A program made the position numbers and the translations under genes. The notes under the pieces were generated by a model, which was not told the origin of the DNA, did not search any database, and saw only the letters and a list, made by a program, of their open reading frames with translations. Below, one piece after another: positions 10,986 to 21,599 of a stretch of DNA of 64,000 nt (its first letter is position 1; the number at the start of each line of letters is the position of its first letter). The stretch comes from Apodemus sylvaticus (taxonomy: Eukaryota; Chordata; Mammalia; Rodentia; Muridae): contig NC_067495.1 in the NCBI RefSeq assembly GCF_947179515.1, forward strand, positions 91,487,423 to 91,551,422. Direction: 5' to 3'.

Positions 10986-11413
10986 TTTGTTACATTGTAC
11001 TCTAGTAAAATCCAGGGAGCATGGAGATGACTGAGCAATATGGAAAACTGAAAATGTGGTATTTTTGTGTCTTAAGGTGAAATTCAAATACCACATTTCA
11101 CAGGGACAAAGTCTTCTTTAACACCCAATAGTACTTTAATAATTGTGTACAAAAATAAAAGAACATCATAGATTAGCTAAATTTAGAAGCTCAGTTATCC
11201 ACTATGCCTTTATTGTTCTTCGTTGTGCTTTTAGGGAAAAGGAAATGCAGGGGGTCGTAGTGAGGGTTTATGAGGAGTCCCAGGCAAGATGGTAGGACTA
11301 GAACGTAGGGAGATGATTCAGAGTAGGAAGAACCATGATTATTATCTGATGACTTTTGCTAACCTACTGTGTTCATCTCTATGATTCCTCATTTCCTTTT
11401 TTTTTTTTTAAAG

Positions 11414-11455
11414 GAGAGCCCAGAAGAAACGACAGTACAACTGAGCTCTATTCGG
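11414..11455 (+). CDS. Cenpi: Cenpi internal coding exon, 42 bp
   Basis: A 42-bp exon of exactly 14 codons encodes ESPEETTVQLSSIR, with phase 0 at both ends. The acceptor is a run of T ending TTTAAAG and the donor is CGG|GTAAGT. Joined to its neighbours it gives ...SFLQQ-ESPEETTVQLSSIR-GKKWNWY. I recall human CENP-I as ...SFLLQ-ESPEERTVNVSSIR-GKKWSWY, so both boundaries fall where expected. The following intron (11456-12106, 651 bp) runs GTAAGT to CTGCAG and contains nothing I recognise. Confidence 0.93.
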
Positions 11456-12106
11456 GTAAGTAAACTTACTTTCCTCACAGAGGGCCTTTCACGTAGCTTA
11501 AACAAGAGATTTGTATGCCTTTTCTGTTTTCCTGGTCTTACTCCTACTGCCTCCAAAGAGTGAAAATGAAATGTTTGCCTTCATAATGCAGTTAAATAAC
11601 TTTTATCCAGATTTATCGGCATAGACCTTCATTTTGTCTAGGATATAACTCTTCCTAGTTTGACTCTTGCTATTCCGATCATTCATTGTCTCATGTAATA
11701 AATAGTACAGTTGCATGTATCCAAAATGAACCTGATATAACTATACTGTGTACAGTGTTTTCATTATCCTAGAAAATCTTCCTATTTTACACAGATATTA
11801 CACAGCATAGACAGTGAGTGACATGATATCTTTTGTGCCCTTTATTTTAAATACTGAATTTCTAGAGTTTGACAATAGTGGAGCTTTTCCATTTCATTGT
11901 ACTTTGCTCTGATGAATGTTTCATCAATATAATTAAAGCAATATTTAGCGCTTTGATTAGTGATGTAGTTCTAATTATGAACCGAGCTCTTCTAAGCTGT
12001 TTTCAATATGCATCTAGGATGTTGTAAACTTTTCTGGGGAAAGAAAAGGAAGTGGGGAACAAGTATCCATGTTCAATAAGTAATTGTCCCTTTTTTGTAC
12101 CTGCAG

Positions 12107-12217
12107 GGGAAGAAATGGAACTGGTATTTGGACTATTTATATTCAGAGGGTTTTCAAGGCATACAACTTTTCATAAAAAGTAGTATCCATCGTTCCAAAA
12201 CAGAGAAAAACACATGA
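12107..12217 (+). CDS. Cenpi: Cenpi terminal coding exon with stop codon
   Basis: The acceptor TTTTTTGTACCTGCAG is followed by 36 codons starting GKKWNWYLDYLYSEGFQG and ending in TGA, with a second in-frame TGA directly after it. GKKWNWYLDYL is the hallmark of the CENP-I C terminus (human GKKWSWYLDYLFSQGLQG from memory). Similarity holds through LFIKSS and then stops: this tail is SIHRSKTEKNT, about eight residues shorter than the human tail. The 135 residues from the four exons are the last fifth or so of a protein of roughly 750 residues. The divergent tail could be a rodent frameshift relative to primates (see findings). Confidence 0.93.
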   Translation, partial: GKKWNWYLDYLYSEGFQGIQLFIKSSIHRSKTEKNT

Positions 12218-12872
12218 TGAACAATGACATCAACAAAAGCCATGCTGGACTAAATCTCCCTCTGCTAGAGAGGCTGAAAAGCTCAGCCTGAGTTTCCATA
12301 CCCATTTCCCAAGTTGACTGCCGTCTTTAAGGAACCCTGACACTGGCCTTCTGTCCGTGACTCAGGAGAGCCTTAGTGTTGAATAACTTAATTTTAGCAT
12401 TCAGATTTTAAGGTTACTAATGAAAAATAACCACTTCATCATTCAATTCTGCCTTTACTGAATTACACATGAAGAGTCACATCTGTTTTCTAGTAGGAAA
12501 TTTGCTTTGTGTTTTCATCTGCTATGTTAGTGGAAAAGAACAAGAAATATAAATTAAGTTACTCCTCAGACATACTTATGCAGAGTGCTCTGCAATCAAC
12601 GAAATTCTGGGGATATTTTGCTTTTATAAGATACTAATAATGGGATGCAACAGGTGTGACTCTTAACAGTCCCAAGAAGCTGATGACTATACCTGGGCCT
12701 GCATTGGCAGTAATTGTATGAGGGAAGGGAGGGAAAAAGATGAAGAAATTTTGTTTTATTGGTTTGAGTTACTGAAAGCATTATATTTGAATGTATATTG
12801 TATGTATGTATTTATGTATATATTCAAGTTTTAAATTGCCAGGCTTAAATAAACTATCTTCATCTTTACCTC
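12218..12872 (+). other. Cenpi: Cenpi 3' untranslated region
   Basis: This 655-nt stretch between the stop and the first canonical poly(A) signal holds no recognised SINE or LINE. Its 3' end is AT-rich, with several TGTA elements at 12792-12818 of the kind bound by cleavage factor Im. The cleavage point is inferred, about 15-25 nt past the AATAAA. Confidence 0.7.
12848..12853 (+). terminator. Cenpi: Cenpi poly(A) signal AATAAA
   Basis: This is the first canonical AATAAA after the stop. Four TGTA motifs lie 30-56 nt upstream, and a T-rich run follows 42-50 nt downstream. An old LINE-1 begins about 40 nt further on, so the 3' end probably falls just before repeat DNA. Confidence 0.65.
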
Positions 12873-12979
12873 CTGAGGCATAGTAATTCTGAATTTTTTT
12901 TTTAAATCCATACCAGGGAAAATCCATATTTTGCTGAAAAGATTTGTAAAATTTATTTCATCACTACTGAACAAATTCT

Positions 12980-13821
12980 TTTTTTCATTTTTTATTCTTT
13001 TTTTTCTATTTTCTATATTCTTTGTTTACATTCCATATGATTTTCCCTTTCCTGGTTCACCCCTCCCCATAAGTCCCATAAGCCCTCTTCCGTCCACCAG
13101 TTCCCCAGTCAAACCCCTCCCCCTTCTCTGTCCTGGTAATCCTCTATAATGATGCATCAAGCCTTTCCAGGACCAGGGCCCTCTCCTTCCTTCTTCTTGG
13201 GAATGATTTGATATGTGAATTGTGCCTTGGGTATTCAGAGCTTCTGGGCTAATATCCACTTATCAGTGACTGCATTCCATGTGTGTTCTTTTGTGAATGC
13301 GTTACCTCACTTAGGATGATATTTTCCAGTTCCAAACATTTGCCTAAGAATTTCATGAATTTGTTGTTTTTAATTGCTGAGTAGTACTCCGTTGTGAAAA
13401 TATACATTTTCTTTATCCATTCCTCCATTGAGGGACATCTGGGTTCTTTCCAGCTTCTGGCTATTACAAATAAGGCTGCTATGAACATAGTGGAGCATGT
13501 GTCCTTATTGCAAGCTGGGGAATTCTCTGGGTATATGCCCAGGAGTGGTATAGCAGGGTCCTCCTGAAATGTCATGTCCAGTTTTCTGAGGAACCTACAG
13601 ACTGATTTCCAGAGTGGTTGTACCAGCTTGCAATTCCACCAGCAGTGGAGGAGTGTTCCTCTTTCTCCACATCCTCACCAACACCTGCTATCTCCTGAGT
13701 TTTTAATCTTAGCCATTCTGATGGGTGTGAGGTGAAATCTCAGGGTTGTTTTGATTTGCATTTCCTTAATGACTGATGATGTTGAACATTTCTTAAGGTG
13801 CTTCTCAGCCATTCAAATTCT
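12980..13821 (-). mobile_element. LINE-1, 5'-truncated, minus strand, nested, 17-bp target duplication
   Basis: This 842-bp element starts (in + coordinates) with its T-rich reversed poly(A) tail. It continues through the reversed 3'UTR and the conserved antisense end of ORF2 ('catctgggttctttccagc', 'gatttgcatttccttaatg'). The duplications are ACTACTGAACAAATTCT (12963-12979) and ACTACTGAATAAATTCT (13822-13838), one mismatch. Open frames inside are broken ORF2 remnants. Confidence 0.93.
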
Positions 13822-14198
13822 ACTACTGAATAAATTCTATTTAATACATCTACATTGGGAATAATACCTGATTTTTCAATAGAGACTGAAAGCCAGAAGG
13901 GACTGAACAGATGTTCTATAAGCTTCCAGAGACCACAGATGCCAGCATAAACTACTATACCCAGCAAAACTAAGATCCCAATCTCTAAAGAGAGAAAACC
14001 ATTTCACAATAAAGTAAATTTAAGCAATTCCTGGTCACCAATCCAGCGCTACAGATGGCACTAGAAGCAATCCTTCCTGAAGAGAAGCATACACTTGAAA
14101 GGGCACAAGGAATAAATACTCCTAAAGCAGTAGTCAAAATGGGTGGGTGTGCAGTTCCCATACCACAACAACAAAAACAAGGGAAATTAATAAGTACT

Positions 14199-14375
14199 TG
14201 GAAAGACTCAGTGAAGCAGTATTCGACAAAACCAGAACAGGGAAGTGGGAAGGGGTGGGTGGGAGGACAGGGGAAGAGAAGGGGGCTTACGGGACTTTCG
14301 GGGAGTGGGGGGCTAGAAAAGGGGAAATCATTTGAAATGTAAATAAAAAATATATCGAATTAAAAAAAAGAAAAA
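14199..14375 (+). mobile_element. Very short 5'-truncated LINE-1, plus strand, nested, 10-bp target duplication
   Basis: Only 177 bp of L1 3'UTR plus tail are present ('ggaaagactcagtgaagcag ... ggggaaatcatttgaaatgtaa'). Perfect AATAAGTACT copies at 14189-14198 and 14376-14385 mark the insertion. The same 3'UTR type recurs at 39417-39664. Confidence 0.93.
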
Positions 14376-14692
14376 AATAAGTACTACTCATTAATAACTC
14401 AATATTAATGGCCCCGAACATGATTTAGAGACTGGATTAAAAAACAGGATTCATCTTTCTGCTGAATTCAAGAAATAAACCTAACCACCAAGGCCAGATA
14501 TCACCTTAGCATTAGAATGGGGAAAAAAGGTACTTCAAGCAAATGAATCCAAGAAGCAAGCAGGCATAGCTATTTTAATGTTTGACAAAACAGACTTCAA
14601 GCCAAAGTAATCAGAAGAGGTACAGAAGTATACTAACTAACCATTAAAGGAAAAAATCCATCAAGAGGATATTACAATTACACTTAATGTAC

Positions 14693-15087
14693 TGTATTAG
14701 TTAGGGTTGTCTGGAAAAACAGACCTGATAGGATGAATCTGTTTGGAGTTTATTAGAGTGGTTTACAGGTCATGGATCCAGGAGTTCAATCCACAAGGCT
14801 GGATGTCTCAACAAGTCTTTGGTATATACCAGAATTCTGAAGAAGTAGGCTCTAATACTGGTGAAGGAATGAACTTGCCAGTGAGAGTGAGGGCAAGCAA
14901 AGAGCAAAATGTTTTCTTCCTTGTCCTTCCTATTGGCTTCCATGAGAAGGTATGGTGCATAGTTGAGGTGGGTCTTCCTAGCTCAGATGATCTGACTAGC
15001 TAAAAATCACACCTAGGTGTGTCTAGCTCCTGGGTTTTTAGTTAATTCCAGCAGTAATCAAGTTGACAATTAGGAGTAGCCACCACA
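14693..15087 (-). mobile_element. LTR-like rodent repeat, minus strand
   Basis: This discrete block begins TGTATTAGTTAGGG and ends CCACCACA, with a mid-part of 'caatccacaaggctggatgtctcaac' type that I recognise as a common dispersed murine family. The TG..CA ends suggest an LTR. No matching 5-bp target duplication was found, so class and edges are uncertain. Confidence 0.5.
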
Positions 15088-15262
15088 TACATCAAGTTCA
15101 GTTCCCAGGACCCACACAGGATCAAGATCATCTGCAACTCCAGTTACAGGATATCCGATGTCCTCTTCTGTACACCTTGGTCACTGAGTATGCATGAGGT
15201 ACACATGCATGCATGCAGGCAACATTCACCCAAATAAAAATAAATATATATTTTAAAGAGGA
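15088..15262 (+). repeat. 5'-truncated B2/B3 SINE, plus strand
   Basis: 'gttcagttcccaggacccacacagg', 'ctccagttacaggatatccgatg' and an A-rich 3' end match the second half of B2/B3. Confidence 0.65.
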
Positions 15263-15289
15263 CAGAAAAGGAAAGAAGAAAACATTTTA

Positions 15290-15535
15290 AATTAGAGCAG
15301 TGCCCTAGCTTGTTGCAAATCTGTATCCAAGAAACTCAAGAAATATTAGCAAATCAAATTTAGTAGTATACTGTACAAAAAAGAATTAATTCTATTCCAT
15401 GACAAATTGATTCACTCCAGGGATGCCAGGTTAATTTAACATTGCAAAATCAGTTAATATGTCAAGTCAAAATGTTCTTTTCAAAAGTAAAGACAATCTA
15501 ATAAATGCAGAGACATTCCATATTCATCTAAACGA
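15290..15535 (+). mobile_element. LINE-1 ORF2 fragment, plus strand
   Basis: 'attagcaaatcaaatttagtag', 'ccagggatgccaggttaattt' and 'aatctaataaatgcagaga' are sense L1 ORF2 reverse-transcriptase-region text, diverged. Confidence 0.65.
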
Positions 15536-15890
15536 CTGAATATAGTTAAGGCAATATTCACCATGCTTTTATACAGTTTAATATCTTCTTTTTTAATCCC
15601 AGCTGGCACAGAAACCAACAAATTGGTTTTAAAGTTAAACTAGGAGACCAAATAAAGGGAACAAGAAGGGTTGGGGTAGGGGGACAAGAGGTCACAGGTA
15701 AAGTGAGTGTAGAAAGAATTCTTGTCAGAGCAGGTTGGGGCATGTAAGAGGGACAAGGGAAGAAGCTGGAGAAAAGTAAAGATCTGTTTGAAAAAATGTA
15801 TTCCACGTGCTGAGTTTTACAGCCTGAATGGTACTTCCTTTATTGAATCAGTTGGGTTAAGATCTGGGAGTCTATTAAAATCACAGCATG

Positions 15891-15919
15891 GGGTGTGTGT
15901 GTGTGTGTGTGTGTGTGTG
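15891..15919. repeat. (GT)n at the twin-priming end of the LINE-1
   Basis: A GT run of about 29 bp sits between the 5' target duplication and the inverted L1 part, where L1 itself has a short ACAC-type motif. Confidence 0.9.
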
Positions 15920-17844
15920 CCATAATTTCTGTATCCATTCCTCTGTTGAGGGACATCTGGGTTCTTTCCAGCTTCTGGCTATTATAAATAAGGCAGCTAT
16001 GAACATAGTGGAGCATGTGTCTTTATTACATGTAGGAGCATCTTCTGGGTATATGCACAGGAGTAGAATAGCTGGGTCCACAGGTAGTACTATGTCTAAT
16101 ATTCTGAGGAACCACCAAACTGATTTCCAGAGTGGTTTTACCAGCTTGCAATCCCACCAACAATGGAGAAGTGTTCCTTTTTCCCCACATCCTCTCCAGC
16201 ATCTGCTGTCCCCTGAGTTTTTCATCTTAGCCATTCTGACCGGTGTAAGGTGGAATCTCAGTGTTGTTTTGATTTGCATTTCCCTGATAACTAAGGATGC
16301 TGAACATTTCTTTAGGTGTTTTAAAGCCATTTGAGTTTCCTCAGTTGAAAATTCCCTGTTTTGCTCTGTACCCCATTTTTAATAGGGTTATTTGAGTCTG
16401 TAGAGTCCAACTTCTTGAGTTCTTTGTATACATTAGATATTAGCCCTCTATCGGATGTAGGGTTGGTAAAGATCTTTTCCCAATTTGTTGGTTGCCATTT
16501 TGTCCTATTGACTGTGTCCTTTGCTTTACAGAAGCTTTACAGTTTTATGAGGTCCCATTTGTCAATTCTTGTTCTTAGAGCATAAGCCATTGGTGTTCTG
16601 TTCAGGAATTTTTCCCCTGTGCCCATGTGTTCAAGATTCATCCCCACTTTCTCCTCTATAAGCTTCAGTGTGTGTGGTTTTATGTGTAGATCCTTGATCC
16701 ACTTGGACTTGAGCTTTGTACAAGGAGATAAGAATGGGTAGATTTGCATTTTTCTGCATGCAGATTTCCAGTTGATCCAGCACCATTTGTTAAAAATGCT
16801 ATCTTTTTTTCACTGGATGTTTTTAGCTCTTTTGTCAAATATCAAGTGACTGTACATGTATGGGTTCATTTCTGGGTCTTCAAGTCTATTCCATTGATAT
16901 TCCATTGATGCCTCTCTGCATACCAGTACACAATGGAGTACTATTCAGCTATTAAAAACAATGAATTCATGAAATTCTTAGGCAAATGGATGGAACTAGA
17001 AAGTGTCATCCTGAGCGAGGCAATTCAATCACAAAATAACACACATGGTATGCACTTACTAATAAGCAGACGTTAGCCCAAAAGCTCAAAATAAACAAGT
17101 TACAATTCACCAAGCTCAAGAAGAAGGAGGACTTAAGTGAGGGTGCTTCGGTTCCTCTAAGAAAGGGAACAAAATAGTCACAGGAGCAATAAGGGAGACA
17201 ATGTGTGGAACAGAGACTGAAGTAAAGGCCACCCAGAGACTGCCCTACCTGGGGATTCATCCTATAAACAGTCAAGAAACCCTGACAATACTATGGATGA
17301 GAGGAAGTGTATACCAAAAGGAGCACCAAAAGGAGCATGCCATGGTTGTCTCCGGAGAGGCCCTGCCAGAGCCTTACAAATACAGAGGCAGATGCTAGCA
17401 ACCAACTATTGGACTGGGCATGGGATCCCCAATGGAGGAGCTGGAGGGTGGTCCAGAGGAGCTGAAGGGGTTTACAGCCCCATGGGAAGAACAATGATTT
17501 CGGCCACACAGATGCCCCAAGACTCCCAGGGACTGAACCATCAACCAAGGGGCACACATGGTTCCAGCCAAAAATGTGGCAGAGGAAGAAGGCCTTGTTG
17601 GGCATCAGTGGGAGGAATGGTCCTTGGTCATGTAAAGACTCAACAGAGGCCCAAACAAAGGGAAACCAGGGGCGGGGGAGGAGGAGGGAGTGTGTTGGGT
17701 GGAGAGGCATATATATGGAGGCAGGGGGAAGGAGGAAGGGGAGGGGTTGTGGGTCTGAGGGGAGGGGGCATATCGGGAAAGGTTTACCATTAGCAATGTA
17801 AATGAAGACGATATTCAATAAAATATAAATTAAAATAAATAAAT
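15892..17844 (+). mobile_element. LINE-1 with 5' inversion (twin priming), 15-bp target duplication
   Basis: Segment 15892-16924 is antisense ORF2. At about 16925 the orientation flips and the rest (ORF2 end, 3'UTR, A-rich tail) is sense. Both halves meet at the same ORF2 position, near 'tacacaatggagtac'. Perfect duplications AAAATCACAGCATGG at 15877-15891 and 17845-17859 show that this is one insertion with a twin-primed inversion. Antisense ORF2 and 3'UTR open frames up to 175 codons are not host genes. Confidence 0.95.
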
Positions 17845-17863
17845 AAAATCACAGCATGGTGAT

Positions 17864-18060
17864 TAGGGATGGAGAAATGGCTTAGCAGTTAATAACAACT
17901 TGCTCTTACAGAGTACCTGGGGTTGGTTCCCAGCACCCATATCAAGTGTCTCACAACTGCTTGTAACTCCAACTCCAGAGTATCTGACACCCTCTTCTGA
18001 CCCCTACCGTCATTTCAATGTGCATATGCATACACACATAAGCAAACAACAAAAAATGAA
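17864..18060 (+). repeat. B2/B3-type SINE, plus strand
   Basis: 'gggatggagaaatggcttagcagttaa', 'ggttggttcccagcacccat' and 'tgtaactccaactccagag' are followed by an A-rich tail. Confidence 0.85.
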
Positions 18061-18164
18061 TACAGATTAATGAAGTAGAAGTGATAATTCCAAAATAAAT
18101 ACATACCTTTAGGATAATGTGACTTGAGGCATGGTTGACAAGAATTCTTGGTGAGTTGGGGTTA

Positions 18165-18472
18165 AGTCATAATCTTCTCAATAAATGGTGCTGGAATAAC
18201 TGCATATCCGAATTCAAAAGACTCTGACTTGATTTCTATACCATGCCATATGCAAAAAATGCACAAAATAAACCTGAATGTAAGATCTTTTTTGTGGGAG
18301 GGGGACATACAGATGTTATTTTTTTTTAATGTAAGAACTTAAACTATTAGATTCCTAGACAAAACCGTAGTAAATCTTTATGATCTTACAATAGGTGGTG
18401 ATTTTTCTTAGCTTCAGAACCAAGTACATAGAATAAATGAAAAACAAATATCAAAATTAAGAATTTCCTAGA
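18165..18472 (+). mobile_element. Old LINE-1 ORF2 fragment, plus strand
   Basis: 'ttctcaataaatggtgctgg', 'caaaagactctgacttga' and 'acctgaatgtaagat' match the sense L1 ORF2 region of the 'caacaaatggtgctgg' type, with an insertion near 18290-18330. Confidence 0.7.
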
Positions 18473-18473
18473 A

Positions 18474-19300
18474 GATATCCAGAACCCGCAACCCTTCTGC
18501 CACGCCATGCAGATGACTGAGCATCACTGCGATGAGCAACTGTGTGGTGGAGAGATGAGAGAGGCTGAATGGTTTGTGCAATTTGAAGAGATAGAACTGA
18601 AGACGTGAGGGGAGTGAGGGTCAGCCTGACACCATGGTGAAGTCTCAGCCGGTAGTAACACTGGGGGTCCTGTCTAGGTCTATGGCCCTGCAGCAGCAGG
18701 GATCTGTGGCTCATGTCACCACCAAAGGCTATGTGGATGTCCCTGGTCTGGGCTGCCAACAGGGGCCATGTTAATGTCTGAGGGCTGGGTAGAGTTGGCA
18801 ATTCCCTTCACCTGGGTAAAGTGGGATAGCTGGACCTAGTGGCACAGGAGAGCTGGCAGGCTGACCAGCTCAAGTACCATGTGGGCCCAGATCCAGGGTT
18901 TTGAGTTGGTACACCCCAACAGCTAAACCATCTATGAACTGCTGGAGCTTGTAAAGGGCCAGCTTGCAGAACCAAAGCTGCAGGGTCTCCATGACACAGG
19001 GTGACAACAGGATATCCAGGAGGAGTCCTAGCGAGGATCCAGTATCGATCGTGTAGCAGAAGCCAGAGGCCTCAAACTAGACCAGTGATTCACTGCAATA
19101 AATATTTGCAAGTAAAACTGCTTGAGCAAAAGGGTTTACATACTGTGTAACATATCACAGCTTCCATGATGAGATTATTTTTTATTTTTTCGGAGAGATG
19201 TTGCAAGGGCAGAGGGCAGAAATGGAGGGACAGGGAGGAGTGGGATTGGGGTGCAAAATGTGAAATGCACAAAAAATAAAGTTTCTTTTGATAAAACATT
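18474..19300 (+). mobile_element. Old murine LINE-1/HAL1-like 3' end, plus strand
   Basis: GC-richer text ('gggggtcctgtctaggtctatg', 'aggatccagtatcgatc', 'actgcttgagcaaaagggttta') ends 'ggtgcaaaatgtgaaatgcac' plus an AATAAA-bearing A-rich tail. I associate this with old murine L1 (Lx8/Lx9 or HAL1-like) 3' ends. Loose repeats of 'ttaagaatttcc' at 18462 and 19310 may be the target duplication. Confidence 0.6.
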
Positions 19301-19323
19301 AAAAATTTAAGAATGTCCATGCT

Positions 19324-19475
19324 TCAGGATGGGTACAATGGTGCATGCCTTTAATCCTAGCACTCAGAAGGCAGAAGCAAGAGGATCTCTGAGTTTGAGG
19401 CCAGCCTGACCTATAGAGAGAGTTCCAGGACAGCCAGGGCTACATGGAGAAACCCTGTCTTGAAAAAACAACAAA
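19324..19475 (+). repeat. B1 SINE, plus strand
   Basis: 'gcatgcctttaatcctagcac' to 'gccagggctacatggagaaaccctg' plus a tail, flanked by imperfect AAGAATGTCCAT (from 19310) and AAGAATTTCCAT (from 19479). Confidence 0.88.
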
Positions 19476-19560
19476 AAAGAATTTCCATCTTTTTATAACA
19501 TCATTATGATAGTGAAATTAAGTTAGGCCTGGACTTAATAGCAAGACCATGTCTAAAAAC

Positions 19561-19561
<1 letters not shown>

Positions 19562-19598
<37 letters not shown>
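19562..19598. repeat. (CA)n microsatellite
   Basis: Uninterrupted CA run of about 37 bp. Confidence 0.97.
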
Positions 19599-19599
<1 letters not shown>

Positions 19600-19602
<3 letters not shown>

Positions 19603-20320
19603 GCTGTGGAATGAACATACAGTGTAAAATGCTTGGAAATCTCTTGATAATCTTGTATTTAGAATATATTTAAGAACTATCACAGCTCAGTAATTTAAAA
19701 ACATGCAACATAGAATGAAAATCTGAAAAGCCATTTCCAAGAAGGGTGTGAGTAAACAGAGTTTGAGAAGGTTGGTTTTCACTCAGGGTTTTAGAGTTTC
19801 GGTCTTTAGTCCTAGGCTCCTTTGATTCTGCACACATGGTGAGGCAGAACTTGGAGGTGGGAATATAAAGCAAAAGCTACTCACCTTATGGTGGATGGGA
19901 AGCAAGGAGGAGAAGGGGACAGAAGCTATAACTCTCAATGGTGTGGTCACAGTCACCAACTCCCTCCAACTGTGGCTCTGCAGCCTAAAGTTTCCATTAT
20001 CTTAAGGTAAGAGTACTCAACTGAGCACCAAATATTCAGTGCAAGAGCTGGAGGGGGTCAGGCATTTCATGCTCAATTCATAGAACCACCTTACCCTTAA
20101 CCTAAGCTACAGACCAAGGATTCTTAAGCCCTGTTATCACGAATTATTTCCAACGATGAGGAAATTAGTCTGAATTTGTGAGAAGCAAGAAATCAGAATC
20201 GTACTCAAGTGCTCCACTTGAGATCTTTCCTAAGGTATTTTGTCACAGTAATGACAAAGCTGTAAGTCACTTTGTATCAGAAAAGCCTTATTGGGTAATG
20301 ATGATGGTATCATTTCTTTA
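19600..20320. other. Intergenic, nothing recognised
   Basis: No exon-like open frame with splice sites and no clear repeat. It may be single-copy DNA. Confidence 0.5.
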
Positions 20321-20512
20321 GAGAGGATAGCCTGTATCCCAGGCTGGTCTTCCAGCTATGTAGCTGAGGATGACACTAAACATCTAATTCTCCTGCCCCC
20401 ATCTACAAAGAGCTAGGATTACAGATGTGCACCAAGCACAGTTTCTGTGTGTCCTTGGATAGCCTGGCATCCTGACAAGCTGTTTACCAGTGAGCGCCAT
20501 CTCCAGCCCCTT
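20320..20512 (-). repeat. B4-type SINE, minus strand
   Basis: An antisense B1-like part ('tcccaggctggtcttccagct', 'gctaggattacagatgtgcac') is followed by an antisense ID-like part ('gagcgccatctccagcccc'). Confidence 0.6.
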
Positions 20513-20519
20513 GCCTACA

Positions 20520-21590
20520 AATGGAGGCAGTTTCCTTGCCACCCATGAACATTAAGTTGGTTTGAGTTTTTTGGCAGAGCAAGTTTTCCAACTCCTCTGG
20601 CTGCCTTTTCCTCCTCCCCTCCCCCCTCCAAATTTCTGGGGAAACGTTAGGGGAATCCTTTTGGTCCCCAAACTTCTCCTTAGACTGACATGTAGCAGAA
20701 CTCCCCTTATCCTTAAGCATTTTAATGATGTGTGGCTGATTTTCACAGTTGGGCTGTTTTACTGTTCTTCCAGCGCTTCTTGCCAAGTCTTCCACAAAGA
20801 TTCCAGGGTTTTATGGGTTTGGCCTTGAGGAGGAGTTCTTAGCACTATGAAGAGAATTAATTTGGTCTCTGAGGGGTTTTAGAGCCCTTTCTCTTAGCTT
20901 CTACATAGTACCTCCTTAGCTTCTACATAGTAGATAAAATTTAAGAGTTAGTAGGCAGAAGGTGCTATTGCTTTGTGGTCTTCATTTGTGTTTGTTTAAT
21001 GACAAATGATGTCAAGCATTTCCTCATGTTCTTCTATTTGTGATACAAAATAGGGAAAAAGAATAGATGAGAGTGGGAGTCTGCCTAGGTTAGGGTGCTG
21101 GATGAAAAGCAATACCCCAGGGACATGAACTTTACCCAGGGGTAAAGAAAGTCATGACCTTTTGCATTTAAGCTTATGATTCCTGAAATTCACAACTAAA
21201 GCGTTTATGCAAATAAATTGGAGTAATTCTGTTTTATAAGTATATGGTGATAAATTGAGGAACTTTTAGTACTCCTTGAATTTTATTTCAGATATTTTAT
21301 TTTCATTGAATATAAATGTCAATCTAAAGTGCTTGTATTACTATAGACCATTATTTTGCAGGATAATGTTTACAGGGTTAAAATGCATTGATGTTTACTG
21401 AATCACTTCCATTCTTGGAAAGTTAATCTTAAGTTAATAAAGACTAGAAGTCTATATTTAATTGATTTTTCAATTGCTTTTAAAATTGCTTTCGTGTTCT
21501 AATGTAAAAATAATAGCTTTATTGGCAGTAGGATCTTATATGAATTTCACTTGCCTTTTTATTGAAAAAGAGATTTTTCATAAGTATATT
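20520..21590. other. Intergenic, nothing recognised
   Basis: A mixture of AT-rich and pyrimidine-rich sequence with no recognised gene. The open frame of 179 codons from 21462 runs on into the dispersed block that follows and has no coding signature I know. Confidence 0.5.
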
Positions 21591-21599
21591 CTGATTATG

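Larger units (their letters stand above)
12890..14690 (+). mobile_element. Old LINE-1 (ORF1 end to ORF2 start), plus strand, hosting two younger LINE-1s
   Basis: Three separated pieces read as one old L1: 12890-12979 ('ccataccagggaaaatccat', 'gctgaaaagatttgtaaaat'), 13822-14198 ('gaaagccagaagggactga', 'agaccacagatgccagc') and 14376-14690 ('aactcaatattaatggcc', 'agcattagaatggggaaaa'). They correspond to the ORF1 3' part, the inter-ORF region and the ORF2 5' part. Younger L1s with their own target duplications fill both gaps. Confidence 0.75.

Noticed and set aside
15881..16330. Open frames of about 150 codons on both strands
   Set aside because: They lie in the inverted ORF2 part of a LINE-1 with clear target duplications. 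They are broken retroelement coding sequence, not host genes.
17291..17818. Open frames of 175 (minus) and 166 (plus) codons
   Set aside because: Both fall in the LINE-1 3'UTR, which is purine-rich on one strand and so poor in stops.
18457..18801. 114-codon minus-strand frame in GC-richer DNA, considered as a processed pseudogene
   Set aside because: The surrounding text matches an old murine LINE-1/HAL1-like 3' end with an A-rich tail.
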